Positions 1-5,889 of a stretch of DNA of 6,709 nt are shown here, one piece after another. Source of the stretch: Chromatiales bacterium (GTDB lineage: Bacteria > Pseudomonadota > Gammaproteobacteria > Chromatiales > Chromatiaceae); NCBI GenBank assembly GCA_024639625.1, contig JAHEIA010000177.1, forward strand, positions 1-6,709, read 5' to 3'. The position numbers were made by a program, and so were the translations under genes. Every line of letters starts with the position of its first letter. Within the stretch, counting starts at the first letter, position 1. The notes under the pieces are model-generated. The model saw only the letters and a program-made list of their open reading frames with translations. It ran no database searches and was not told where the DNA came from.

Positions 1-23
1 CGAAGCTGTAGGGTCTGCTTCAT
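1..23 (-). CDS. rpoN: RNA polymerase sigma-54 factor RpoN, N-terminal fragment (cut by window edge)
   Basis: Only the first eight codons are present, reading MKQTLQLR from an ATG at 23-21. This matches the start of RpoN proteins (E. coli begins MKQGLQLR), the glutamine- and leucine-rich region I that contacts activators and the -12 promoter element. Its place directly after lptB is the usual one in proteobacteria. RpoN would be the alternative sigma factor that directs core polymerase to -24/-12 promoters opened by AAA+ enhancer-binding proteins. The bases before the ATG hold no good Shine-Dalgarno sequence, so the start rests on the family match. With so few residues the call depends on the motif plus synteny. 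Confidence 0.85.
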
Positions 24-164
24 GCGGGAAATCAAGATCTCTTATGCAATTTGTATTCCTCACATCTTAACCCAAAAGCCCCGGTAGAGAACGTGCCGAG
101 ACGCCCTCCTTGGCCGCGCGACGAAGCAGGTCCGGGTTGGCGTATGGCGTACCCGTTTCCTGTG
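24..164 (-). other. lptB-rpoN intergenic region with candidate rpoN promoter elements
   Basis: This 141-base gap breaks an otherwise overlapping gene chain, so rpoN may have its own promoter. Reading on the minus strand, TAAGAT at 69-64 fits a sigma-70 -10 box at five of six positions, but no good -35 lies upstream (TTCTCT at a 16-base spacing is poor). No hairpin followed by a T-run is visible, so lptB transcripts could read through into rpoN. A -24/-12-like element lies just downstream and is listed separately. Confidence 0.4.
45..60 (-). promoter_or_regulatory. Candidate sigma-54 (-24/-12) binding element upstream of rpoN
   Basis: The minus strand reads AGGAATACAAATTGCA. The invariant GG (59-58) and GC (47-46) are exactly 10 bases apart, as in the -24/-12 consensus TGGCACG-N4-TTGCA. 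The -12 half TTGCA is perfect. The -24 half matches only at GG and one A. The element ends about 20 bases before the rpoN ATG and lies over the start expected from the TAAGAT box. It could be a weak promoter, a repressing sigma-54 binding site, or chance. Confidence 0.3.
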
Positions 165-890
165 TCACATGCTGAAATGCTCCCCCAAGTAGACCGTCCT
201 AACGTCACGATTGCTCAGCAGGCTTGGTGGGTCACCCTCGGCCAACACCCTGCCTTCATTAATAATATAGGCCCGGTTGCAGATATCTAGGGTTTCCCGC
301 ACATTGTGGTCTGTGATCAGGATGCCGATTTCGCGCTGCTGCAGATGCGCGATGATTCGCTTGATGTCGACCACCGCCAATGGGTCGATGCCGGCGAATG
401 GTTCGTCGAGCAGGATGAACTGCGGTTCAGCCGCCAAACACCGAGCAATTTCCAAACGTCTACGCTCGCCTCCGGAGAGGCTGACCGCGCGGTGAAACCG
501 CAGGTGGCCGATACCCAATTCTTCCAGCAGTTCTTCGCACAGTTGGGTCCGGCGCAGCCGGTTGAGTTCGGGGCGGGTTTCCAAGATGGCGAGTAGGTTT
601 TGTTCCGCGGTGAGTTTGCGAAATACGGAGGGTTCCTGAGCAAGATATCCTATGCCCAGGCGGGCGCGTGAGTGCATCGGAAGGTCTGTCAGGTCGTGCT
701 CGTCGATCCGGACGTTCCCCGCGTCGGCTGCAATGAGGCCTACGATCATGTAGAACGAAGTGGTTTTTCCCGCACCATTGGGGCCGAGCAGCCCAATCAC
801 CTCGCCGCTGCTAACGCGCAGTGAAACCCCATTGACTACGCTGCGCTGGTGGTAGCGTTTGACCAGATCTACCGCTTCGAGGGCGCTCAT
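165..890 (-). CDS. lptB: LptB, ATPase of the lipopolysaccharide export ABC transporter
   Basis: LptB is the cytoplasmic nucleotide-binding subunit of the LptB2FGC complex. It powers extraction of LPS from the inner membrane and its push along the LptA bridge. The 241-residue protein has every ABC motif: Walker A GPNGAGKT at 36-43, Q-loop Q85 in [12 protein letters not shown], signature LSGGE at 138-142, Walker B ILLDEP with catalytic E163, and switch H195 in TDHNV. The numbering of F90, R91, E163 and H195 is the same as in E. coli LptB, where these residues matter for coupling and catalysis. The protein is full length. Its ATG overlaps the lptA stop as ATGA, a four-base overlap typical of translational coupling. 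It is the last LPS gene of the minus-strand operon, followed by rpoN. Confidence 0.97.
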   Translation of the reverse strand: MSALEAVDLVKRYHQRSVVNGVSLRVSSGEVIGLLGPNGAGKTTSFYMIVGLIAADAGNVRIDEHDLTDLPMHSRARLGIGYLAQEPSVFRKLTAEQNLLAILETRPELNRLRRTQLCEELLEELGIGHLRFHRAVSLSGGERRRLEIARCLAAEPQFILLDEPFAGIDPLAVVDIKRIIAHLQQREIGILITDHNVRETLDICNRAYIINEGRVLAEGDPPSLLSNRDVRTVYLGEHFSM

Positions 891-1402
891 TTGCGCTTGG
901 GATCTATGGTGATGCGCACTCTTTCTTTGCCTTTGGCGCTTGCACCGGCTTTGACCAGCGCCTTCTTGCGGTCGTAGGTAATGCGGTCGCTGGCAAAGCT
1001 GTCTTGGCCCTGGGTCAACAGGGCGTCTCCGATCAGGTACAACAGATCGCTCCTGGTGTGGTATTCGGCTTGCAGCGCCCGACCGTTGACCTCTTTCCCG
1101 TCGTCCGTTACCTGTTGGTAAGTTACCGGCCTTCCCACGGCGTGAATTTTGTCCGTGCGCTTGTCTTTTTGATAAACGGTTACCTCTTCCGCGGTGATGC
1201 GGATACTGCCCTGACGGATCACGACGTTCCCTTGATAGACGCTGATCCCTGTCCGGTCATCGATTTCGACGCTGTTTGCTTCGAGTTCGATCGGCTGATC
1301 TTTGTCCGTAGTGAGGGCGAAGGCCGAACCTGAAACAAGCAGCAGCGCGATACCATACCAGCCGCACCAGGACCTGTGCTGCGCGGTCTCAATTGACTTC
1401 AT
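887..1402 (-). CDS. lptA: LptA, periplasmic LPS-bridge protein
   Basis: LptA is the periplasmic beta-jellyroll protein that polymerises between LptC and LptD and carries LPS across the periplasm. The chosen ATG (1402-1400) gives 171 residues: a signal peptide of about 29 residues with hydrophobic core [13 protein letters not shown], probably cut after SAFA, then the OstA/LptA-type domain. The mature start [13 protein letters not shown] parallels E. coli TGDTDQPIHIES, and [19 protein letters not shown] resembles the E. coli strand pattern. A longer reading from a TTG at 1450 adds 16 residues ahead of the signal peptide and is rejected. The gene starts inside lptC (14-base overlap), with GGGG five bases before the ATG as a possible ribosome site. 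The tail is lysine- and arginine-rich and shorter than in E. coli. Confidence 0.94.
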   Translation of the reverse strand: MKSIETAQHRSWCGWYGIALLLVSGSAFALTTDKDQPIELEANSVEIDDRTGISVYQGNVVIRQGSIRITAEEVTVYQKDKRTDKIHAVGRPVTYQQVTDDGKEVNGRALQAEYHTRSDLLYLIGDALLTQGQDSFASDRITYDRKKALVKAGASAKGKERVRITIDPKRK

Positions 1403-1955
1403 ATCTTCCCCGTACCTTGGATAGGAATTTGATTCGTACTGGTTGTGCAAACCAGACTTTTGCGCCTTCGGATTCTAGCCAGTCGTTGTGGCTAAAGACC
1501 TGGACGAATTGGTCCGTTTCCGCATAATCGTCGTCCGGGCGAAGGCGCAGATTCTGCGTCACGATACGCAGCGGCCGGTTTTCGGGCCCCTCCTGGCGCG
1601 CGATGGTTACGTCCCCCTCGAGCAGAACCAGATCACCGTTCGCGGATACCCAACCTTCGACCGACGAGATCTGCCAGGGCGGCTTCTCTCGATCGTAGAC
1701 CGTTAACCGGGGTTGCTCCAGTTCGGTGGCCCCGTCGTCGTCGTAGTGCACCAGGCGCTGCGCGCGCAATACCTGGCGTGGCGCTCCAGCCTTGTCGAGC
1801 GAAGTGAGGGTCAAACCCTGGACGAAATACTCGGGGCTGCGCCCGTGCTGGATGATCTCCTGCTCCGCCCGATCCTGCATCTGTCGGATTCCCCAAGCGC
1901 TCAAAGCTAGGGCGATCAGCAGGCCGAAACCATACCGGTTGCGGAAGCTAACCAC
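1389..1955 (-). CDS. lptC: LptC, inner-membrane LPS transport protein
   Basis: LptC receives LPS from LptB2FG and hands it to LptA. The 188-residue product is close to the usual length (191 in E. coli). It has one N-terminal membrane helix at about residues 8-24 (YGFGLLIALALSAWGIRQM), then a periplasmic jellyroll domain with the repeating strand pattern of the family, including YFVQGLTLTSLDKAG and LVLLEGDVTIARQEG. The start is GTG at 1955-1953. I see no in-frame ATG upstream of the membrane helix. GGGA lies only three bases before the GTG, so initiation may depend on coupling: the gene overlaps the end of kdsC by eight bases and the start of lptA by 14. Sequence identity within LptC is low across species, so the call leans on topology, length and perfect synteny. 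Confidence 0.92.
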   Translation of the reverse strand: MVSFRNRYGFGLLIALALSAWGIRQMQDRAEQEIIQHGRSPEYFVQGLTLTSLDKAGAPRQVLRAQRLVHYDDDGATELEQPRLTVYDREKPPWQISSVEGWVSANGDLVLLEGDVTIARQEGPENRPLRIVTQNLRLRPDDDYAETDQFVQVFSHNDWLESEGAKVWFAQPVRIKFLSKVRGRYEVN

Positions 1956-2502
1956 GATTCCCGTTGTCGGGACCGGCCGGCTGCAGATAGGCTTGCAAAG
2001 CCGGCTGCAGCGTTCCCTGAGCTTCCATCAGCAACTCGCAAACGTCGCGTGCCGCGCCTCTTCCGCCGCGACAGGGAGTTTGCCAGTGGGCATGCCTCTT
2101 TACCAAAGAGTGCGCATCTTGCACCGCGACCGCAAGCCCGACGCGGAGCAGCACCGGCATGTCGACGACATCGTCGCCGACGAAGGCGACTTGTTCGTCG
2201 GAAAGTCCTAGTTGCTGGCGCATTTCGAGGTAAGCGGGCAATTTGTCGAGCTGCCCCTGGTGTACGTGTTCCACGCCGAGGCTTGCCATGCGTAGGGACA
2301 CCACCTTCGAGGTGCGGCCTGTAATGATCCCGATTTGCACTCCGGATCGCTGGAGCATTTTCATGCCGTGGCCGTCCCGCGAGTGAAAGGCCTTGTACTC
2401 CTGGCCGTCGTCGCCGAGATAAAGGCTGCCATCGGTCAAGACTCCGTCTACATCGAAAATCACCAGTCGAATATGTTTTGCCTTCTCGAGGATATCCTGC
2501 AT
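1948..2502 (-). CDS. kdsC: KdsC, 3-deoxy-D-manno-octulosonate 8-phosphate phosphatase
   Basis: KdsC is a cytoplasmic HAD-superfamily phosphatase that hydrolyses KDO-8-phosphate to KDO and phosphate before CMP activation. The 184-residue protein (188 in E. coli) shows the HAD motifs: DVDGVLTDG with nucleophile D17 and acid/base D19, threonine of GIITGRT at T61, lysine K87 in GQLDK, and the metal-binding FVGDDVVDMPVL with D110, D111 and D114. The C-terminal GGRGAARDVCELL matches the tail that closes over the neighbouring active site in the tetramer. The frame stays open upstream to 2700 inside kdsD, but ATG 2502-2500 begins the homologous N-terminus and lies 17 bases after the kdsD stop. The ribosome site is weak (AAGAGACGAG region). 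HWQTPC before the GGRGA segment looks slightly unlike relatives. Confidence 0.95.
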   Translation of the reverse strand: MQDILEKAKHIRLVIFDVDGVLTDGSLYLGDDGQEYKAFHSRDGHGMKMLQRSGVQIGIITGRTSKVVSLRMASLGVEHVHQGQLDKLPAYLEMRQQLGLSDEQVAFVGDDVVDMPVLLRVGLAVAVQDAHSLVKRHAHWQTPCRGGRGAARDVCELLMEAQGTLQPALQAYLQPAGPDNGNRG

Positions 2503-2519
2503 GTCTCTGCTCGTCTCTT

Positions 2520-3521
2520 TTATACCACGCCGGCTCGCAGCAGGTCGTGCATGTTGAGCGCACCGACCAGCCGGTGCTGTGCATCGATAATGAGTAACCC
2601 GTTGATTTTCCTTTCTTCCATGAGCTGCAGCGCCTCGGCGGCCAGGAGTTCGGCGGTCGCGGTGATGCACTCGCTGGTCATGACCCCGGACACCGGGCAA
2701 GTATGTATATCGACCGCGCGATCGATGGTTCGTCGCAGGTCACCGTCCGTGAAGACGCCTCGGACTTGTTCGTGGGCGTCCACTACGGCGGTCATGCCCA
2801 AACCCTTGTTGGTCATCTCCACCAGGGCCTCGCTCAACCGCGCGTCGTGCGACACCTTCGGAATTTCGCTGCCAACGTGCATGATATCACTGATGCGCAA
2901 CAACAGGCGCCGCCCGAGGCTGCCTCCGGGATGGGACAATGCAAAGTCCTCCTCGGTGAATCCGCGAGCCTCAAGCAGGGCCACTGCCATCGCATCCCCC
3001 ATGGCGAGCGCCGCTGTAGTACTCGACGTGGGCGCCAGGCCGAGGGGACACGCTTCCTGTTGGACGCTGACGTCGATGGCGACATCAGCTTCTCGGGCGA
3101 GTGTCGAAGCCGGGTTCCCGGTCATCGCGACCAAAGGGACTCCCCGTCGCTTGATGAGCGGCAGAATCGTAAGGATTTCCGCGGTTTCTCCCGAATTGGA
3201 CAGGGCGACCACCACATCCTTGCTGGTGATCATGCCCAGGTCGCCGTGGCTCGCTTCCCCGGGGTGAACGAAGAACGCCGGGCTGCCTGTGCTGGCGAGG
3301 GTCGCCGCTATCTTGCTTCCGATATGGCCGGACTTGCCCATGCCGATGACCACGATGCGGCCTTCGCAGTGCAACATGTGTCCACACGCGGCCACGAACC
3401 TGTCGTCGATACGCAGCCCCAGAGCGGCTACCGCCTCGGCCTCTGTTTCGATGACCGCCAGCCCCAGCGCCTTCAGTTTCTCCGCTTCCTCCGGGCCGAG
3501 TTGCAGCTTCTTTTCTACCAT
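2520..3521 (-). CDS. kdsD: KdsD, D-arabinose 5-phosphate isomerase
   Basis: KdsD interconverts ribulose 5-phosphate and arabinose 5-phosphate, the first committed step toward KDO. The 333-residue protein has a SIS sugar-isomerase domain at about 40-180 and two CBS domains at about 210-268 and 277-333. The core GMGKSGHIGSKIA carries K63, and VHPGEASHGDLGM, SNSGETAE and EACPLGLAPTSSTTA follow in family order. K63, E115, E156 and H197 align with E. coli K59, E111, E152 and H193, recalled as active-site residues, so catalysis looks intact. The C-terminus LHMHDLLRAGVV of E. coli appears here as LNMHDLLRAGVV. ATG 3521-3519 gives an N-terminus collinear with E. coli KdsD, with AGAGA as a modest ribosome site. 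It is the first gene of the minus-strand operon and faces the divergent control region. Confidence 0.97.
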   Translation of the reverse strand: MVEKKLQLGPEEAEKLKALGLAVIETEAEAVAALGLRIDDRFVAACGHMLHCEGRIVVIGMGKSGHIGSKIAATLASTGSPAFFVHPGEASHGDLGMITSKDVVVALSNSGETAEILTILPLIKRRGVPLVAMTGNPASTLAREADVAIDVSVQQEACPLGLAPTSSTTAALAMGDAMAVALLEARGFTEEDFALSHPGGSLGRRLLLRISDIMHVGSEIPKVSHDARLSEALVEMTNKGLGMTAVVDAHEQVRGVFTDGDLRRTIDRAVDIHTCPVSGVMTSECITATAELLAAEALQLMEERKINGLLIIDAQHRLVGALNMHDLLRAGVV

Positions 3522-3601
3522 TGGGTTTCTCTGCCAGGCTATCGATCAAGGCCTTCATGGGTCGGGCCGGTTGGTTCCCGGTGCCCGTTTGCGAGTACGG
3601 A

Positions 3602-3666
3602 TTTGCGGATTCGCAAAGCGCCATCGCCTGCCTTGTGCAGGCAGCGCGGTCGGTTACCGACAACCG
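3602..3666 (-). repeat. Three evenly spaced short hairpins in the presumed kdsD leader
   Basis: Three perfect inverted repeats of 16, 17 and 16 bases follow one another with 8-base spacers. In plus-strand letters they are TTTGCG-GATT-CGCAAA (3602-3617), GCCTGC-CTTGT-GCAGGC (3626-3642) and CGGTT-ACCGAC-AACCG (3651-3666). The stem sequences differ, so this is repeated structure and not repeated sequence. An imperfect fourth stem may lie at 3681-3695. No T-run follows on the minus strand, so they are not ordinary terminators. Function is unknown. Confidence 0.4.
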
Positions 3667-3715
3667 CAGGCGACGCAACCGGTCAGGGATCTGCCCGCGT
3701 AGCGCCATGGCGAGG

Positions 3716-3745
3716 ATTCTTTCAGACCTGGAGCGCTTTGTTCAA
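3716..3745 (-). promoter_or_regulatory. Weak candidate sigma-70 promoter for kdsD operon
   Basis: On the minus strand TTGAAC (3745-3740) and AAGAAT (3721-3716) each match the -35 and -10 consensus at four of six positions, with an 18-base spacer. Transcription would begin near 3709 and give a leader of about 190 bases containing the three hairpins. No better pair was seen closer to kdsD. Two four-of-six boxes are not rare by chance. Confidence 0.22.
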
Positions 3746-3844
3746 GCACTTTACCGCCCTCGAATGTGCCCGTTCCGCCATCCGCCGCCCGGGGGCACGG
3801 ATCTTGATCTGGGCGAGGGTGCTCGAATCGAGGGCAGCGTCGGG

Positions 3845-3864
3845 GTGATCGGGGCTGCGATCAC
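3845..3864. repeat. Perfect 6-base dyad, GTGATC-N8-GATCAC
   Basis: GTGATC (3845-3850) and GATCAC (3859-3864) form a perfect dyad around eight bases in the gene-less divergent region. It could be an operator for a dimeric regulator or a stem-loop. It is not a CRP site, because the half-site spacing is too wide. It may be chance. Confidence 0.25.
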
Positions 3865-4151
3865 AGCGAGGCGGGTCCGAAGATTCCCGGATTCGTGTCG
3901 TTGCTCCATGTTTGCTGTGGAGGGGGTGTCTGCGCCGCTGCGGGGGCCAAGAGAACTGTAATGCCGCCGGCCGCTCGCCTGCGGCAAACCGGGATTCTGT
4001 TCAGTTCCCGCACTGCACGGGACATGTCCGAAGAGTGCCGCGCGAAAGGTTATCCCGGCAGGGCTAAATTCAGGTTGTTCGGCTTCCCGTTTTCACCGAA
4101 CTTTCAGCGGGTGAGGCGCACCAAGGAGCTTGCAGAATTGATGGCCATCGC

Positions 4152-4181
4152 TTGACCTGGTTGCTTATATATGGCGACAAT
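4152..4181 (+). promoter_or_regulatory. Candidate sigma-70 promoter of the mlaFEDC operon
   Basis: TTGACC (4152-4157, five of six) and GACAAT (4176-4181, four of six) are separated by 18 bases. The predicted start near 4188 gives a leader of about 58 bases before the mlaF ATG. This is the best -35/-10 pair on the plus strand in the intergenic region. An A+T-rich TTATATAT lies in the spacer. Confidence 0.45.
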
Positions 4182-4184
4182 GCG

Positions 4185-4212
4185 GCGCATTTCACGCCCG
4201 GCCGAGCGCATT
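4185..4212 (+). repeat. Direct repeat GCGCATT with 21-base period in mla leader
   Basis: GCGCATT occurs at 4185-4191 and again at 4206-4212, start to start 21 bases, about two helical turns. Both copies lie at or just after the predicted mlaF transcription start, a position suited to an operator. Flanking bases are not conserved, so the repeat is only seven bases long. Confidence 0.25.
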
Positions 4213-4245
4213 GATTTGGGACCCTGATCGGAGCATATCGTAGAT

Positions 4246-5064
4246 ATGGCGAAAGGAAGGAGCGTCGAAAAGCCCTTGGTGAGGATCCGCGGGTTGCGTT
4301 TCCTGCGCGCTGGCCGTGCGATCTTCGATGGGGTGGATCTCGACATACTCCGCGGCGGCGTGACCGCGATCATGGGTCCAAGCGGCACCGGCAAGACAAC
4401 TCTGCTGAAGCTGATCGCAGGGCAACTGCGGCCCAACGCAGGCTCTATCGAGTTCGCTGGTGAAGATATCCATCGTTTGCGCAGCAAAGAACTTTATCGC
4501 CTGCGTATGCGTATGGGGATGCTGTTTCAGAGCGGGGCCCTGCTCACCGATCTTAGCGTTTTCGATAATGTTGCCTATCCGATTCGCGAGCACACGCGGC
4601 TTCCAGAATCCCTAATTCGCCGCCTGGTGCTGTTGAAACTCGAGGCGGTCGGTCTGCGCGGCGCCCGCGATCTGATGCCGAGTGAGCTTTCCGGAGGAAT
4701 GGCGCGACGGGTCGCTTTGGCCAGGGCGATCGCCTTGGATCCCTCGATGGTGATGTATGATGAGCCGTTCACCGGGCAAGATCCCATCTCCATGGGGATC
4801 TTGATTCAACTGGTCCGGCGCCTCAACGATGCCAGCCGGTTGACCAGCATCGTCGTCTCACACGACGTAAAGGAGACGGCGCAGATCGCCGACTATATCT
4901 ATGTAATTTCCCAGGGCCGTGTCATGGAGCACGGGGTGCCCGAGCGCCTGCTCGACTCGGATTCGGCGTGGGTGCGCCAGTTCATGCATGGTCTGCCAGA
5001 CGGCCCTGTTCCGTTCCATTATCCAGCCCAGAGCCTGGAGCAGGACCTGTTTTCCGGACCCTGA
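4246..5064 (+). CDS. mlaF: MlaF, ATPase of the Mla phospholipid transporter
   Basis: MlaF is the cytoplasmic ATPase of the MlaFEDB inner-membrane complex, which moves phospholipid between the inner membrane and the periplasmic carrier MlaC. The 272-residue protein (269 in E. coli) has Walker A GPSGTGKT at 44-51, Q-loop Q95 in LFQSGALLTD, signature LSGGM at 148-152, Walker B VMYDEP with E173, and H206 in VSHD. SVFDNVAYPIREHT and GQDPISMG are typical of MlaF. The tail DGPVPFHYPAQSLEQDLF matches the C-terminal extension that in E. coli packs against the partner MlaF subunit and contacts MlaB. ATG 4246 is the only in-frame start after a stop at 4225-4227; GGAG lies 12 bases upstream, a long spacing. 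It is the first gene of the plus-strand operon. Confidence 0.97.
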   Translation: MAKGRSVEKPLVRIRGLRFLRAGRAIFDGVDLDILRGGVTAIMGPSGTGKTTLLKLIAGQLRPNAGSIEFAGEDIHRLRSKELYRLRMRMGMLFQSGALLTDLSVFDNVAYPIREHTRLPESLIRRLVLLKLEAVGLRGARDLMPSELSGGMARRVALARAIALDPSMVMYDEPFTGQDPISMGILIQLVRRLNDASRLTSIVVSHDVKETAQIADYIYVISQGRVMEHGVPERLLDSDSAWVRQFMHGLPDGPVPFHYPAQSLEQDLFSGP

Positions 5065-5106
5065 CGGGCTTTCTACCGATCCGCGGAAGACACAGCGAGT
5101 TCCCAT

Positions 5107-5886
5107 ATGACAAGGCAATTGGCGCGCTTGGGGCGCGCAGGAATTCAGAGCATCGAGCGCCTAGGGCGAGGGCATCTATTGCTGCTGAATCTGTTGGCTG
5201 GCTTGGCAGACCTGGCGCTTCGACCGACGCTGCTGATCAAACAGCTGTATGCGGTCGGCGTGCTTTCGGTGGCGATCGTTACCGTATCGGGGCTGTTCGT
5301 GGGTATGGTGCTGAGCCTACAGGGCTACTATATTCTATCTCGATTCGGCGCCGAGGAGACTCTCGGCGTCATGGTCGCGGCCTCTCTGGTACGGGAACTC
5401 GGGCCGGTCGTATCGGCACTCCTGTTTGCCGGTCGTGCGGGTTCCGCGCTGACCGCCGAGATTGGGCTGATGAAGGCGACCGAGCAGCTCGCCGGCCTCG
5501 AAATGATGGCTGTGAACCCGGTGAAGCGGATTCTTACCCCGCGCTTTTTCGCCGGGTTCCTGTCCATGCCCCTGCTGGCGGCGATGTTCAGTGCGATCGG
5601 CGTGCTGGGTGGGTATTTTGTCGGGGTAGGTCTGCTCGGAGTCGATGGCGGCGCCTACTGGTCGCAGATGCAGGCCAACATTGACCTGCACGAGGATATC
5701 TTCAACGGGGTGATAAAAAGTTTTGTGTTCGGCTGGGTATGTACCTGGATCGCGCTCTTTCAGGGGTACGATTGCCTGCCGACTTCGGAGGGAGTCAGCC
5801 GGGCAACCACGCGGACGGTGGTGCATTCCGCGTTCGCTGTGCTCGGCTTGGATTTCGTGCTAACCGCACTCATGTTCGGGAACTGA
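5107..5886 (+). CDS. mlaE: MlaE, permease of the Mla phospholipid transporter
   Basis: MlaE is the integral membrane subunit of MlaFEDB; two copies form the lipid-binding cavity beneath the MlaD ring. The 259-residue protein (260 in E. coli) has an amphipathic N-terminal helix near 20-40 and hydrophobic segments at about 47-74, 88-110, 147-176, 198-220 and 238-256. Strongly conserved blocks are [20 protein letters not shown], the cytoplasmic coupling segment [19 protein letters not shown] (119-136), [20 protein letters not shown] and the end [10 protein letters not shown], nearly identical to E. coli. The ATG at 5107 gives an N-terminus collinear with E. coli; GCGAG seven bases upstream is a weak ribosome site. 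The gene lies 42 bases after mlaF and three bases before mlaD, in the usual order. Confidence 0.97.
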   Translation: MTRQLARLGRAGIQSIERLGRGHLLLLNLLAGLADLALRPTLLIKQLYAVGVLSVAIVTVSGLFVGMVLSLQGYYILSRFGAEETLGVMVAASLVRELGPVVSALLFAGRAGSALTAEIGLMKATEQLAGLEMMAVNPVKRILTPRFFAGFLSMPLLAAMFSAIGVLGGYFVGVGLLGVDGGAYWSQMQANIDLHEDIFNGVIKSFVFGWVCTWIALFQGYDCLPTSEGVSRATTRTVVHSAFAVLGLDFVLTALMFGN

Positions 5887-5889
5887 TCG

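Larger units (their letters stand above)
3522..4245. other. Divergent kdsD-mlaF intergenic region, no recognisable gene
   Basis: These 724 bases separate two operons that point away from each other. In E. coli the same place holds yrbG, a sodium/calcium-exchanger gene; no reading frame here resembles it or any protein I know. Several frames are open for 60-150 codons, which is common in GC-rich DNA, and none starts with a convincing ribosome site. The stretch should contain both operon promoters. Visible elements are a -35/-10 pair before mlaF, a weaker pair facing kdsD, three short hairpins at 3602-3666, a dyad at 3845-3864, stems at 3962-3986 (TGCCGC/GCGGCA) and 4077-4101 (GTTCGG/CCGAAC), and a direct repeat at 4185-4212. 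None looks like a known riboswitch or small RNA. Confidence 0.7.

Noticed and set aside
1403..1450. Upstream TTG start for lptA at 1450
   Set aside because: It would put 16 polar residues ahead of the signal peptide; ATG 1402 gives a normal signal peptide and is collinear with E. coli LptA.
2503..2700. N-terminal extension of kdsC to 2700
   Set aside because: The extra residues overlap kdsD and have no KdsC similarity; ATG 2502 begins the conserved protein.
3085..3708. Minus-strand 207-codon frame beginning MALRGQIPDRLRRL and running into kdsD in another frame
   Set aside because: Most of it overlaps kdsD out of frame, the product is low-complexity and arginine-rich, and no ribosome site precedes the ATG.
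3822..3832. CTCGAATCGAG, resembling a tRNA T-loop
   Set aside because: No acceptor stem, anticodon arm or CCA surrounds it; it is a short palindrome.
2335..3848. Long plus-strand open frames of 310 and 381 codons opposite kdsC and kdsD
   Set aside because: They lie antisense to genes with intact catalytic motifs, their products are arginine- and serine-rich without any family pattern, and such frames arise readily opposite GC-rich genes.
3845..3865. CRP binding site (TGTGA ... TCAC)
   Set aside because: The half-sites are 12 bases apart where CRP needs 6.
3962..3986. TGCCGC/GCGGCA stem as a terminator
   Set aside because: No T-run follows on either strand and there is no upstream gene on the plus strand to terminate.
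4104..4487. Minus-strand open frame of 127 codons containing SRVVLPVPLGPM
   Set aside because: It is the reverse of the MlaF Walker A region, a familiar false ORF opposite ABC ATPases.
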